A DNA stretch of 64,000 bases, from positions 1,798,001 to 1,862,000 of the forward strand of contig NC_033559.1 in assembly GCF_001680005.1 (NCBI RefSeq), given 5' to 3'. Made by a program: the position numbers and the translations under genes. This document shows positions 47,971 through 59,891 of the stretch, in pieces. This DNA comes from Plasmodium coatneyi (Eukaryota; Apicomplexa; Aconoidasida; Haemosporida; Plasmodiidae). Every line of letters starts with the position of its first letter. Position 1 is the first letter of the stretch. Below the pieces are notes generated by a model. The model saw only the letters and a list, made by a program, of their open reading frames with translations. It was not told the origin of the DNA and did no database searches.

Positions 47971-49130
47971 ATGAGCGTATTCAACATGATGGGAAACAAC
48001 AGAGGTATCTATTTACTTAAATACCTTACGTTTGCCATTTTAGCGACCCCATGGAAATATTCTAAAGAAGTATGCATTTAACAATTAAATTTAATATTTT
48101 GCAAATTAATACTATGTACAATTTGAACAGTTCCTTCTTAACATGTTTTTATACCCTGATGAAACTGTTATTCATGTATAAATAAAAATGCTATCGTTAA
48201 TAACATTTAAATATTTTCCCTCATTTTCAGATAACTACTGACTTTGGTGAATCACAAGATAGGATAGTCAACCCTAGAACAATATTAAATTGCAGAAATG
48301 GCAGATTATTAAGGGGAGACATAGACATAGATTTGGAAGTGAAATACGACCTCTTCAAGGATAAAATTACGGACATAGTGGATGAGGATGACTACGCATT
48401 CGAAAATAGAGTAAAATCAGTGATGCAAGATGATAAATTTAGAGAATGCTTTAATAAAATCAGATGCAATGGGAGTTCTCATAGATCTGACAACCTTAAT
48501 GATTCTTATGAAAATGTTCTGAGTTATGACCAGTTCTATGATTCCTGCCAGTGGAGTCATTATAATTTAGACCAGTTGTATGATTCCTGTGAAAGTATTG
48601 ATAGTTCTTACAAATCATCTAATAAAAACAATTATGATGATGAAGATGAAGAACTTGATAGCTCTTATAATAGTGTTGTCCACAGCGGAGTTCCGCAATA
48701 CAACGCAATGAAATACGAGATGCCTATAACGGGTATGCGTAGAAACAGGAAAAAATCTATATTTTCAAGAATATTTAAATTTCTGAAAAAACAAGATGAA
48801 CAATATGAAAAGTATATATATGATATATTGAATTCTCATATACCTCCAAAAGTTAGAAATCGTTTCCGTGAATATATATCACCAGAATCAATAAAACTTG
48901 TTAAGGTGTTGACAATTTTTTCCCCAGCTATAGCATTTGCTCCATTTATGGTTCTATTTGGCATATTCTATGTGTTAGGGCCATCCTCTATAATGTCCCC
49001 ATTTATTAATATATTTATTGCTTCCTTCATCACTGTGTTCTTTTACATTCTTCGCAAATATAAGAAATGCAAACGTTTGAATAAAAGATATGGACCACGT
49101 AGATCTGCAGGAAAACATTATCTATTATGA
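47971..49130 (+). CDS. Pv-fam-d-like exported protein (copy 2)
   Basis: Two exons: 47971-48069 (33 codons; YLLKYLTFAILATPW hydrophobic core) and 48231-49130 (299 aa), total 332 aa. The intron is phase 0 (GAA|GTATGC ... CATTTTCAG). The PEXEL region reads RLLRGD (residues 58-63), that is, RxL followed by two residues before the acid. The family block IVDEDDYAFENRVKSVMQDDKFRECFNKI follows in shortened form, then a Ser/Tyr/Asp-rich stretch with two DSC repeats (DQFYDSC, DQLYDSC). The C-terminus has a charged helix, then two hydrophobic segments (VLTIFSPAIAFAPFMVLFGI, MSPFINIFIASFITVFFYIL) and a basic tail. It is more diverged than copies 1 and 3. Function unknown. Confidence 0.8.
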
Positions 49131-50100
49131 AAAATATATATAAAAGGCCTCTAAACCCCAATAGTCCCATGCACTAATTCTATAACATACATAAACATTT
49201 CTTGATTCAAGCGCATAGAAATATCAACTAAATGCATATGTACATGTCACATACATAAACATTTAACCTTCTTATGTAATTTAAAACCTTAAAACGTACC
49301 TTTCCTTGTATTCGTGCTTCGTATTTTGTCCTCAAAAATATAATGTTCTCATACTAATTAGTTCTTTATCTTATTTATTTCGTATGTGTCGTATTATAAA
49401 TAGTATCTTTTAAAAAATGTGTTTTAATATTTTCCCTTATACTACACTATATTTGGCATATACATTGGTAAAAAGTTTTTATACCTGAACTTGTTCATTT
49501 CCGATAAACTTTGATGAAATCCAATTCAACATTTTTCCCTGGTAAAGACTTTTACCCGTCTTTTTGCATAGATGCACCACCCATTAGTTAACTTTAATAA
49601 TCGTTATTCTAAAAAATAAATGTACTAAATGCGCACTAACATTCATTAAGGTAAAAGCGCGGAACATATACGAATTCTAACTTTATATGAATATACATAT
49701 GTATTTTTAAATTTCTGTACATTCCTGCAGTTATTAGTTCCTTCTCAGGTATATCAGGCATTTTATTTTTTTCATTTAAAACATTACCTATATTATTATA
49801 TAAAATAGCACATTTGAAGTTACTATTTCATCACATATAATTTCAAAAAAACACATAGACGCGTTTTTGTCTTACAACGCAATTATTTCGTGGGTCATCT
49901 TATTACAGTTGTAGCGAATTCATTATATGTGTGGAACATTTTTATATAATGTTACTTTATTACTTTTTTTTCAATTTTTCATTGGTCAACATATATATTG
50001 CTCTCTTGCTATAAATGAAATTTGTAAGGACCATCTAATCCCTGGTTCCACATTTTGACAGGTGCTATTATATAATAAAGGAAGGCAGCGCTACTTATAT

Positions 50101-50136
50101 CCTTTTCCATTTTCCCTTTTCCATTTTCCCTTTTCC
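50101..50136. repeat. 14-nt tandem repeat
   Basis: CCTTTTCCATTTTC repeated 2.6 times without mismatch in intergenic DNA. Confidence 0.75.
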
Positions 50137-52246
50137 AACACACTTGACATAGTAAAAATCATCTTAAGAATGATTCTCTTTATTAATTATTAGTACTCTT
50201 TATTTTGTTAATTATAATATATAATACAATTGCATTAAAACAAAAGGGAGAAAAAAAGAATGGACGCAAAAATAATACCGTAAATAAAGAAAGTATGGGC
50301 TTATATATAAATATATTTAACCCAATCCATACAAGTCTGAGTGCATATACGTAATTTTTTTCTGTATATGAAAATGCTTATATGCTTATGTATACATATT
50401 CTAAGAATAAGCATTTGTTAGAACGAATCATTAGTACATTTAAATTTATTTGGGTCATTTATTGAGCTTTATTGCATATATACTAACATTTTTAATATGT
50501 ACTGTGGAAAAATATTATTTTCGCTTGAATTAGTTCATTATAAGTGGAACATAGCAACAGTTATAGACAACGTAACACGTATTTCAATAAGAAATGTAAA
50601 AAAGTAATATTATAAAACAACGCATTTTATGTAATTTATTAACGTTCCTTTTTTTATTTCATTAGATATTGTTTCAGTGCGCTCCATTATTTTTAATTTA
50701 TTATTAGGTAGAGGATATCTTCAAATTATTTTATGTTTTAACACATTTTTGCATTGGCGTTATTACGTTATATCCATATCAACATTCGGCTTTTTTTTCT
50801 TTTTTTTTTCTTCTTTTTGTATATAAAATTTCTTCACTATAGCACTGTACGATCATAGTTGACTTTATTTTTGCACATAAACTTTTTATATATATTAGTG
50901 AATTAGTGGTACTATTGCTAACATGACTATTATATTATTTTAGTTCACCCATAATTGGGAAAAAATCCATTTGGCATTGCACCCTCTTTTGATAATAATT
51001 CATTGTACTTATATATATGTCCAGCTGAATAGACACTTATAATTCAAAGATGGCCTTTATTTTCGAGAGCAAATTATAGAAAATCTACTATGCTAATTTG
51101 CTCTGCAGAAATAGCGCAGATTGTGCAAGAAATACGTAAATGTGAAACACGGGAAGCACACAAAAAGGAAATAATTATAGGATAGGTAAAATCAATTTTT
51201 ACATAAAATTGTAAGTTCTCTCACAAATTAGCATATGAGAAGAGATATTCTTACTCTGAAAACATAGTCTTCCCTTTATCACATTATAATTTGACATAAG
51301 GAGTATAACGATGATAAGATAATAAATGTGTATTTACTAATTAGATAACTTCATTCTTATAAGCCTTTTTTAATAAATACTTCCAAATTGAAAGTATTTT
51401 GGAACTGCTATAATCACAAAAATATAATGCGCGAAAAAATACAGTACATCGACATTCTGAAATGTTGGATTATTTATTTACTCGGATGCAATTAAAGATG
51501 CACACGATGTATTTAAACATGGTTCATATAAAGAATATTTCAGAAATATTTGCTAAAAAAATAGTGAATAATGTGCCATAAATTTTATGTAACCATGTCT
51601 TCGAATAATTGAAATAATGGAAGAAGTGAATGACTAAAAATCATATTAATATTACCATCATAAAATATTGACAGAAGGTTTATTCCACATGTTGTGCATA
51701 GCAAATTGAACTACTGTAAGAACATAACACTGTACTTGTTTTATAATATCATATAAAGTGCGCCAGCAGTCAGAACTATCTAAAATTTTACACCTAATTA
51801 ATCAATAAAAATAATGGAACTTTCATCTTATTTTAAAAAAATTAATTAAGAAATTCTTATTAGGCTTAATTATTCATTTTGACAGAATTAAAGGAAACAA
51901 TAATAATTCTATACTTTAAAAATATAGATTTTTTCTTTTTATGCACAACTGTTATTTCTAAATTCATTATTTACCGATTAATGGAACAGAGACTCTGAAG
52001 GAACATTTTTAGAAAACGTTTTTCAAAATTTTCTAATAAATTAACCCCTAAATATTTTTTAACATTATAATGTATAATACGATAATGGAAGTATTTCCGA
52101 ATGCAAGTTAATATTTTACCACCACTCCGTAATGTTTCCTTAATATTTACAATTTTTACAAGAATTTGCTTAATTTTATAGAAATACGAAGTTATATTAT
52201 AAATATTTATGCAGCACGATATATTGTTATTCTTACATTTTTTGTA

Positions 52247-52483
52247 TTTTTTTTTTTTTTTTTATTCTAACAATGCAATGCAAGTAATATTTTTTTCTCA
52301 AAGGAGGGAAAAGAAAAATATGTAATATATTCTTTTTTTTTTTTTTTTTTTTTGTTCTATATTATGCAGGTAATGCATGTTCACGTGAATATTAATGGAT
52401 AGCGCAGCATACACGTTTTGCGTATTTTTTTATTATTTATTCTTCATTGTTCTGAATAATTTTTTTTTTTTTTTTTTTTTTTT
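52247..52483. repeat. Duplicated upstream element, copy 2
   Basis: Second copy of the element at 47245-47472, with a few substitutions (GGAGGTAATCC versus GCAGGTAATGC, for example) and different T-tract lengths. It is placed upstream of Pv-fam-d-like copy 3. Confidence 0.88.
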
Positions 52484-52838
52484 GGTACACTTCTAAAAAT
52501 AAATCATTGTTGCAGAATGTGCAATATTTTTACGTTCGTAAAATAACTAGAAAAAATATTACTATATATTGTAGTATTCAAAAGTATTCGACAAACATAT
52601 TGTATGATGATTTTTCTTTCAATTTTTCTACATTATCTAATCTGTCACTTTATTTATTATAGAGAATAATACGTTCTGTATTATCTCTAGAATAACTATA
52701 GTTAAAAATAAAAAATAAAAACTGTAAATGGAAACAAACTATCATTAAATGTTGTAGTGGAACCAATAATTATTACAATATATATAACAGAACTTCTGAG
52801 AAAATTCATTTCCCCTCTTTTGAAAAAAATATACCAAT

Positions 52839-53949
52839 ATGTTAATATCTGGAAAAACCTTCACCGTTGCCCTTTTATTGGGTATCCTTACATACATTCC
52901 TAAGGTACAATTCTAATTGTAGAAATAAAAAGGATCTACACTATCTTTTGCCTCTTTATAATTTTGCTTTATTAAAAAAAATTCTGTAATAAAATGTTTA
53001 AATAAGTGTACCTTCTCGAACGCTGCATATACCTTCCTTTTATTTTTAGTCAACATGCTATAAGGAGGACAACTCAAATAATCCATATAATATATTCGAC
53101 ATAAACGCCTCTGTAGAATCAGGTCTCTCAGAAGAACAAAACTATGCAGCATTAAAGGAAAAAGTCACAAATTTATTAGATGAAGATGATGCCATTTTTG
53201 GAGAAAGGCTAAATGCATTAGCACAGGATGACGAATTTAGAGAACACCTTAGTGATTTCATAGACAAGGACGCTTCAGAAAAAATGTTCCTTGGATCAAC
53301 ACAAGAGAAAGGATTCCAAAAATATTTTGATTCATGCAACAGTAGTAGTAACTATGAGGGAAATACTAACCGATTCAGCATTTATGATAGCTCCGAAAAT
53401 TTTCCCCACGAATTAGAGCGTAAAAACAACTGTAAAGCAGGACCAGTTAACGGAGTAAAAAGGAATAAATCTAATATCCAAGAATCAGTTAAAAAGGGGG
53501 AGGAAGAATATGATATAGCCATTAATTTATCACAAGATTTACATCGTCCTGAATCCCTTCAATCATTAATTTATGAGAATGAATACAAAAGAGAACGCCA
53601 ATCACGGTTAGAGAGAAAAATAAATAAACTTAATTCAAAATTAGATTCAGAAATCATAAGATTTTTGAGAATTAGGTCAGGCCGTATTAGAATTTATAAA
53701 GGTAAAGGCCTATCAGGATATTTCAAGTTCTTATGCAGTAAATATAGAGTATTTAAGCCAATCGCAATAGGTGTAGGTTTATCTCTTCTTATGATGTTTA
53801 TTGCACCTTTTTTGTGGCTTCCAATGTCTATAATATTCTCATTGATCACCGTTAGTAGTACTCTGCTGATGGGCTTATACTACGCTATAAGAACAATAGA
53901 TGTCAAATATCTTTGTTACGACGTGAAGCAACTAAAAAAAGATATTTAA
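52839..53949 (+). CDS. Pv-fam-d-like exported protein (copy 3), PEXEL Arg replaced
   Basis: Two exons: 52839-52904 (22 codons; TFTVALLLGILTYIP) and 53050-53949 (299 aa), total 321 aa. The intron is phase 0 (AAG|GTACAA ... TTATTTTTAG). Exon 2 starts ST, like copy 1. Where copy 1 has R at exon-2 residue 24, this copy reads SGLSE (residues 46-50): the L and E of RxLxE are kept but the essential Arg is Ser. NLLDEDDAIFGERLNALAQDDEFREHL follows, near-identical in style to copy 1, then a polar middle, INKLNSKLDSEIIRFLRIRSG, a Gly/Lys linker, SKYRVFKP and two hydrophobic segments. By sequence it is closer to copy 1 than to copy 2, yet it shares the upstream element with copy 2. Confidence 0.82.
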
Positions 53950-54643
53950 ATGGAGAAAATTATCAAATAAGACATGGACAAAGTAACTTGAAGATAAAAA
54001 ATAATGCAGATGCCTAATTGTGAAAAAAGGTGAATTAACAACTTTACATATTTATCTGTATAAGTATTGCCTGCATTTGTTATATTTAAAAAATTGCTTC
54101 AATCATAATTTTATTTTATCCCCAAAATAAATGAACCAGAAGTGCTCTAATTTTCTCATTACGCTATTTTAAAAGTTCGTATTATTGCAGCAGCATTAAA
54201 AGTTTAACCTAAATTTTTTTTTTTTCCTTATTTTCCTATATTTTTACTAAAATTGTCACTGTTTGCTTGTTCCAAGCAATGCTACAATTGACTACACAGG
54301 GTTAATAAAAATGCATTAAAGCGAGAAGTAAATTATAAATTTTTTTTTCTTTCGTTTTTACATCATGTTTTATGAACTTCGAATCTTAAACTTTACTCAT
54401 ATTCTGCAAAATGTTAGAAAATTTAAATACCTATTTACTGACATAGTAGTATATGCCGTTTCTTATTTTTTGAATTAAACGAAAGGAGAATAAATACAAC
54501 AGCAGAACTTACAATCTTTCTACAAAAGAATCACTGGTATAAAATAAAAATAAACCTACATTAAAAAGGAAAAAAAATATATGCAAAAAGTGATAAGAAA
54601 AAAAAAATTATGCATTTTTCATGGATAAGCGCCTTCAACTTTT

Positions 54644-54943
54644 TTAATTATTCACTTCTGTGAATACATATTCCTTTAGGGGTATACCAATTTTGTTAAC
54701 AAAAAATATAGACCCACTTGTAATTTTTCTCTTTGGAGCTATTACTGAAGGAACATTATTTAGTAATACATCAGAATTAATTCCTACGCCATCAAAACAC
54801 GTCAACGAATAAGTAAAAACGAATACTGTTATTAACCTGTTTAGAGTAATTAAAATTAGATTAATTCTACCACATAGTACAGCAGTACAGCAAAAGAAAA
54901 AGTTGGACCCGTTAACTAATGTACTCTTGAGCCTTTCTAATCC
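54644..54943 (-). pseudogene. Coding-like open stretch without start codon
   Basis: Ninety-nine sense codons between TAA at 54944-54946 and TAA at 54644-54646 on the minus strand, with no ATG. It reads as a hydrophobic, signal-like part (INLILITLNRLITVFVFTYS) and then a polar tail (SDVLLNNVPSVIAPKRKI, GSIFFVNKIGIPLKEY). It may be the second exon of a small secreted protein or a relic. In DNA this AT-rich a few such stretches are expected by chance, so support is weak. No family was recognised. Confidence 0.25.
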
Positions 54944-55478
54944 TTATTAATTTTTTTATATTAAAATGTGTATAACGCCAAGGTCTGTATAATATTTATT
55001 TTCTTAAGGAAATCTGGAATTGTGATTCTTCCTGCACAATGATGTGCCTTTTTTTTTTTTTCAATTTGTTTTTGTTATGTATATATATACCCATAAATTC
55101 TTCTGCACACTTGCTCGCAAAATATTATATTTCCTATGCAAAATGTAATGTTTCAAGTGAATAAGTGATACAATTACTTTAAAATATGCATAGTAGGAAC
55201 CGCAAAATCATTTGTAGTTTTTATTCTAAAACCCTTAAAACTAAATGCAATTTTTAAATAATATTTTAGTATTCTGCTGGTAAATAAAAATATAATTATG
55301 TATTGAGGAAAAGTGCAACATTATAAAAAGGATGGAGCACAGTGTGTGAGATTATTCCTAAAGTGTCACATAGGAACAGTTGAATAGTTAACACTTTAGT
55401 GTTACATATATAAATAAGTGTTCATTGGGATACATGTTCCTACATCACATAATTTTTACTCCTGTTTGGCACTAACTT

Positions 55479-55533
55479 ATAATCAGGATCATGGCACTTT
55501 TCTGTATTATGGTGCTGCCGAAAATGGAAATAT
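55479..55533 (+). repeat. 55-bp repeat, copy 2
   Basis: Exact match to 46142-46196. It lies about 1.5 kb downstream of Pv-fam-d-like copy 3. Here the surrounding frame (55418-55642) stays open for 74 codons. Confidence 0.85.
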
Positions 55534-56410
55534 ATTAGCACGCCATATTTTTGAGATTAGTAGTCCCACACCCTATATATATCACCCGAGTGGATGGAAC
55601 AGGAACCATAAAGATACAAAGCAGAAATATATTGGGAACTAAACCTTTTGTAAATACAATTTGCAGAAGATATGCACAGCCGAAATATGAATTAAGTTCA
55701 ATTTACTTAAGGGTCCTTTCAACATAAGTGTTATTTGAAGAATATACTACATTGTCGTAAGTGTTGATAGGGACGGAGGAATACTTGTTGTTCGAATAAT
55801 AGTTTTTGTCTAATCGTCATAAGAAATGCTTCTTTACGCAGGAGGCACTACATGGGAACAGGGACTGGAGGCACATATTTCCATATAATATATTCATGGA
55901 AATAACAAAATATATACTCCTTCATTCTTCCATATATAAAATTAAATATTGTTCAGGGTGTCATGCTCTTAAAGTATGAGTAAATAAGAGAAAGAAAAAA
56001 TATATATTTCACGGAAGTATTTGCTTTATGATCCGACTACAGTAATCATAATATTGTATATAATACATGTAGGATGTAAACGGTTTACGGGTTATAGATA
56101 TATGTATATATAGAACATAGTAGGACACATTTTTCTTAAAGCGCATTTCCTCCTTTTAATTATATCATTGAACAACTGATTATATAGACATACAGCTCAA
56201 TATGTGCACAAATCATGTGTACTAAGAAAAGAATAAACAATATCATAATTAAAAATAAAACTCTGGCATAAGTTGTAATAATATGTATAGACCTCATCAT
56301 AAATATATTACAAAAGATCAAAAAAAATAGATTTAATGAATATATAAAATCACAATGTAACATCAAAATTGCCTCCTAAAAGGGGAATAATTATGTACTC
56401 CTCCTAATTT

Positions 56411-57725
56411 TTAAAATCTTCTATATTTGTCATTTCTTGAGAGAATATTATATTTCAACATTTTATCTAACATTTTTGATTTTTTCCTTCGGTAATAGAA
56501 TCGAAATAACACGAAGGAAAGAATAACTCCTATGCTCAGTGTAACTAACATAAAGGACATGCCAGACAACCATGGGAAGTTGACTTTCAATAAACTGGTA
56601 TAACCACCACCGTGGAGCAACGACACTATATAATAAACAAAAAGAGCCAAAGCAGGGAGGACCCATTTTTTATTCGTACGTACAGTGTGTGCCAATGCAC
56701 CAAGAAGTCCTCCATGCCTTATTCCTATTCTTTCATGTTTTGCCCCATTTCCTATGTATGGTAACATTCCTATATCGACCCTCGGATCTACTGCTTCGAA
56801 TATCCTACCCGATGTGATACTCTGGAGGGAACCTTCACTGGAAATGCCGGAAAGTTTATTCTGTTGTCGCCTTTTATCCATATAATTGCGAACTTTATAA
56901 TCATCATAGTCATCATGGAAATGATCTCGTTCTTCAAAGAGACTTTCCACACTGCCAGAATTGGTGGATATGCCAACTTTCTCTTTGTTAGAATAAAAAT
57001 TATCCATGTTAAGGGACTCATCTGATTGGTCAAAATTATCACGATGCTTCATTCCTTTAGGCTTTTCTTTTAAACTGTTCATAGAACTGTCCATGGAACT
57101 ACTGCTTGTTGATAGGGAAGTAACACTTTCCATGGAACTGCTTCTTGTAGATAGGGAATTAGAACTACCATCGTACGTTGTTGCACCTAAGCGGTTCTTC
57201 AAAGAGGTGTAGTATGAAAGAGTATCATCCCGTGCGTGACTTCCATTTTTGCCATGTATGGAAGCATTTAATCGGTTAAATAATTCCCTATCGTTGCTAC
57301 TGAATAATGGACCGTTCATTTTTTTTTCCGTTAAAATGTGGCTGTTCTGTTGTTCATGCTGTTGTGGTGGCTGTGGTGTTTCTACATAAGTTTGCTCACC
57401 TATTAATGATCTACTAATCCGCACAGCGGAAGTGTTGAATTGGTTAGTTCCTGCTTTGACCTTCCATGATGTGCCCAATTCAGTTACCTAACATGGAGGA
57501 AGGGAGTATATGCAGAATTTATGGAAAATGAAATGATATAAAGTGTAGAGATTAAAGAAAAAAAGAAAAGAAGGGGACTTTTTAATTTTTAGTCAGAAGA
57601 ATAAATTGTAATCATAAGAAATGTGTCAAATTTTTTGAACATAGTTGCTATTATTATACATTTTTTCGGTATTGCCAAGAGGAAAGGGCTAATATGAGTA
57701 TTGGAAGTTTTGTTAAAGATATCAT
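56411..57725 (-). CDS. Plasmodium exported membrane protein, possibly a distant Pv-fam-d relative
   Basis: Two exons: 57725-57660 (22 codons, MISLTKLPILILALSSW signal) and 57487-56411 (358 aa), total 380 aa. The 172-nt phase-0 intron runs from AAT|GTATAA to CATGTTAG. RSLIGE occurs at residues 48-53, an RxL with the acid one place later than in a canonical PEXEL. The middle is Ser/Asn/Asp-rich, with a duplicated SSSMES/SSSMDS block and NDRELFNRLNASI, which recalls DDELLRKRLNALA of the Pv-fam-d copies. The C-terminus has NKKWVLPALALFVYYIVSLL, a short loop, a second hydrophobic segment (MSFMLVTLSIGVILSFVLF) and a basic tail (RRKKSKMLDKMLKYN). It is on the opposite strand to the Pv-fam-d genes. 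Function unknown. Confidence 0.8.
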
Positions 57726-59674
57726 TTTGTTCTTCTGTTTTCGTTCGTGCCTCTAGCGTAATAAGGTTCGAAATTGTGACATGCTTTTTGTTTATATATA
57801 TTTGTGTAGATTATACGAGTATTTTATCTTTTCTGTTCATAGAAGTGCTAATGAAATCATTCCTGTGTATGTGTAACGTACTGTTTTGTTCTTCTATGCT
57901 TTGTGAATATACCTCAAAAGAGGAAGTAATTAAAATGCATAATAACATATATAAAAAAAAAATGTCATAATGCAAGATGAAAAACACATATTTTATTGAA
58001 TATTACATTACTTAAAAAATAATATTGAAGCTGTTAGTATTGTGAAGGGACGTTAGATATTTTTGAATTATATGGCACTTCTAGCTGTGAAATAACGCAA
58101 ATTATATATTTCGAAAAAAAAAATATATATATGCACTAATAATTTATTGTTCCTATTTTGGATATAATGATGGAGGTTCAAGTTCTAAGGTTAGCGCTTC
58201 AGAATTTAGAATAAATATTTGAATATAAAAAACGATAGGATATTTATTTACATATGAACAACATTTTCCCCCAGGAAATAAGCATGTGAAAGGGTTCAAA
58301 TTATACAGAATGTGAGTGCTGAAAATATTAAATTTAATTATTAAATAAACAGTTCTGCAGAATATTTCCATGAGGTCGCTAACATAGCAAAAGTGTAAAG
58401 AAAATTTAAGGAAGTAGATGCCTTTGTTTTGTTTCTTTTCATGTGGTGTGTGCTTCATATTTCTGAAAGTGTACGCAGAGCAGTGAACATTTTTATTTTA
58501 TATGACAATTTTTTTCTCCTTGATTAATATGGAACGTATTTATAGTATTTCATATTACTACGAAGATTTCTTTATTCTGTAAAATTGATATGCTCCATTT
58601 TTTCTAACATATTATTTATTTAAAATGCGATTTAATGTGCGGAAGAGGGGGCGGAAAATCATATTTGAATGGGAAGAAATAATTTTTCCCAATATTTTGT
58701 GTATTATGGCAGAATCGCAATAACATGAAATTAATTGAAATCATTTATAAATACCGAAACTGTGAGAAAAAACTCATAATATATCATAGTATGTAATACA
58801 AGTAGCAGGACGTACATTGAAAATTTTGTATTTGCACTGAGAGAAGGAAATTTTTTTTTTGGTAGTTATTTTTAATTATTTTCCATATTTTTCTAAACAC
58901 GCGAAACCTGAACATGAATATCGTAGTAGAATATTTTTTTTTTCTTACCTATAGGCAGGAAATCCTGCCGAATGAAAAGTAATATCATTCATTCTTAGGG
59001 AACGGGAGCATTTATTTACGGGGTGCCGCCCCATTAATTTATATATTATACACACACCACTGCAGATCATATACATTATCAATATACGAAGTCGGGATTA
59101 CCATGTAGCATAATTTCAGTGTGTATAACTTTTTTTTTTCTTTTTCTTGTCTCGAAATTTTTTATTAGAATTTTTGCTAAGCGTAAAAAAGTAGAGAAGT
59201 TGCTTCCTTTCCTTAAATGTAATTTCTTAAAGGAAAAGTGTGCATGTAAGCATATTTTTCCTGGGGGCAAAGTATGAATCAGTGAGTCCATATGCATACA
59301 GCATGGAATTTGTTCATACTGTATATGGAAAAATAAATGATTCACATTATAGATAATGCAAGAACAGCATTGTATGTAGTCCAATAATACATGCAGGTAA
59401 AGTTGCATAGACAAATTGGAAGGTGGTAGGTGAACCATATATGAGAAGTAGTATTCATAATTTTTAACGTTAATATTATACGCTAAAGGGTTCATTTAGC
59501 ATGCATCCAATGTGGAAGCAAAAGTGTTATATAAGAAATGTGGGGCACGATAAGCATTTCTTGTGTAAGCGTTCCAGTATCATAAGTATAAGTACGAACA
59601 ATATAAGTTTCACTTTTATATTATGCATTCGCAGTACGGCAACTGTCATTGGATTAAATATCTCAATTTTTGTT
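57726..59674. other. Gene-poor region
   Basis: About 1.9 kb. Minus-strand frames at 58153-58458 and 59079-59495 are open but show no domain, signal-exon plan or family resemblance. A plus-strand frame at 57701-57970 lies antisense over the signal exon of the preceding gene. No supported feature. Confidence 0.45.
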
Positions 59675-59860
59675 TTATAAGTATTTGCATAATAATAGCA
59701 CAGCGCTTTTCATGCTTCCTCCAAGTTTTTCTAATAAATGATCTAAATTAATTTCTTTGTCATGAACATTTGCTTCTTCCATTTCACACACGTTCCTCAA
59801 AAACACACCACCATTCTTGCCAAAGAATAACATCCACAATTTGCGACAAATTGTGGGTGC
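59675..59860 (-). pseudogene. Possible relic of a Cys/Leu-rich antigen domain (SICA-like?)
   Basis: Sixty-one sense codons on the minus strand, closed by stops on both sides, with unusually gene-like composition: ICRKLWMLFFGKNGGVFLRN, then EEANVHDKEINLDHLLEKL, then MKSAVLLLCKYL and stop. The upstream stop overlaps a possible acceptor (CCTTAAG). It lies directly downstream, on the same strand, of the SICA-like C-terminal relic at 59892. SICA extracellular domains carry similarly spaced Cys/Trp/Leu helices, but I cannot confirm homology; chance is possible. Confidence 0.35.
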
Positions 59861-59891
59861 TTAAGGAAGGTCCTTTCAAGTAAGATGCTCC

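Larger units (their letters stand above)
49131..52838. other. Long gene-free AT-rich region
   Basis: About 3.7 kb. No reading frame of note on either strand. It has a 14-nt tandem CCTTTTCCATTTTC at 50101-50136 (2.6 units), T-tracts near 52336-52355 and 52463-52483, and the second copy of the upstream element at 52247-52483. It may be the remains of lost genes, but I cannot show this. Confidence 0.55.
53950..56410. other. Intergenic region downstream of the Pv-fam-d cluster
   Basis: About 2.5 kb between convergent genes. It contains copy 2 of the 55-bp repeat (55479-55533) and a minus-strand open stretch without ATG (54943-54644), both listed separately. Otherwise AT-rich with no supported feature. 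Confidence 0.5.

Noticed and set aside
59079..59495. 138-codon minus-strand frame
   Set aside because: Open but without signal-exon plan, domain or family resemblance; Tyr/His/Leu mix looks like translated AT-rich spacer.
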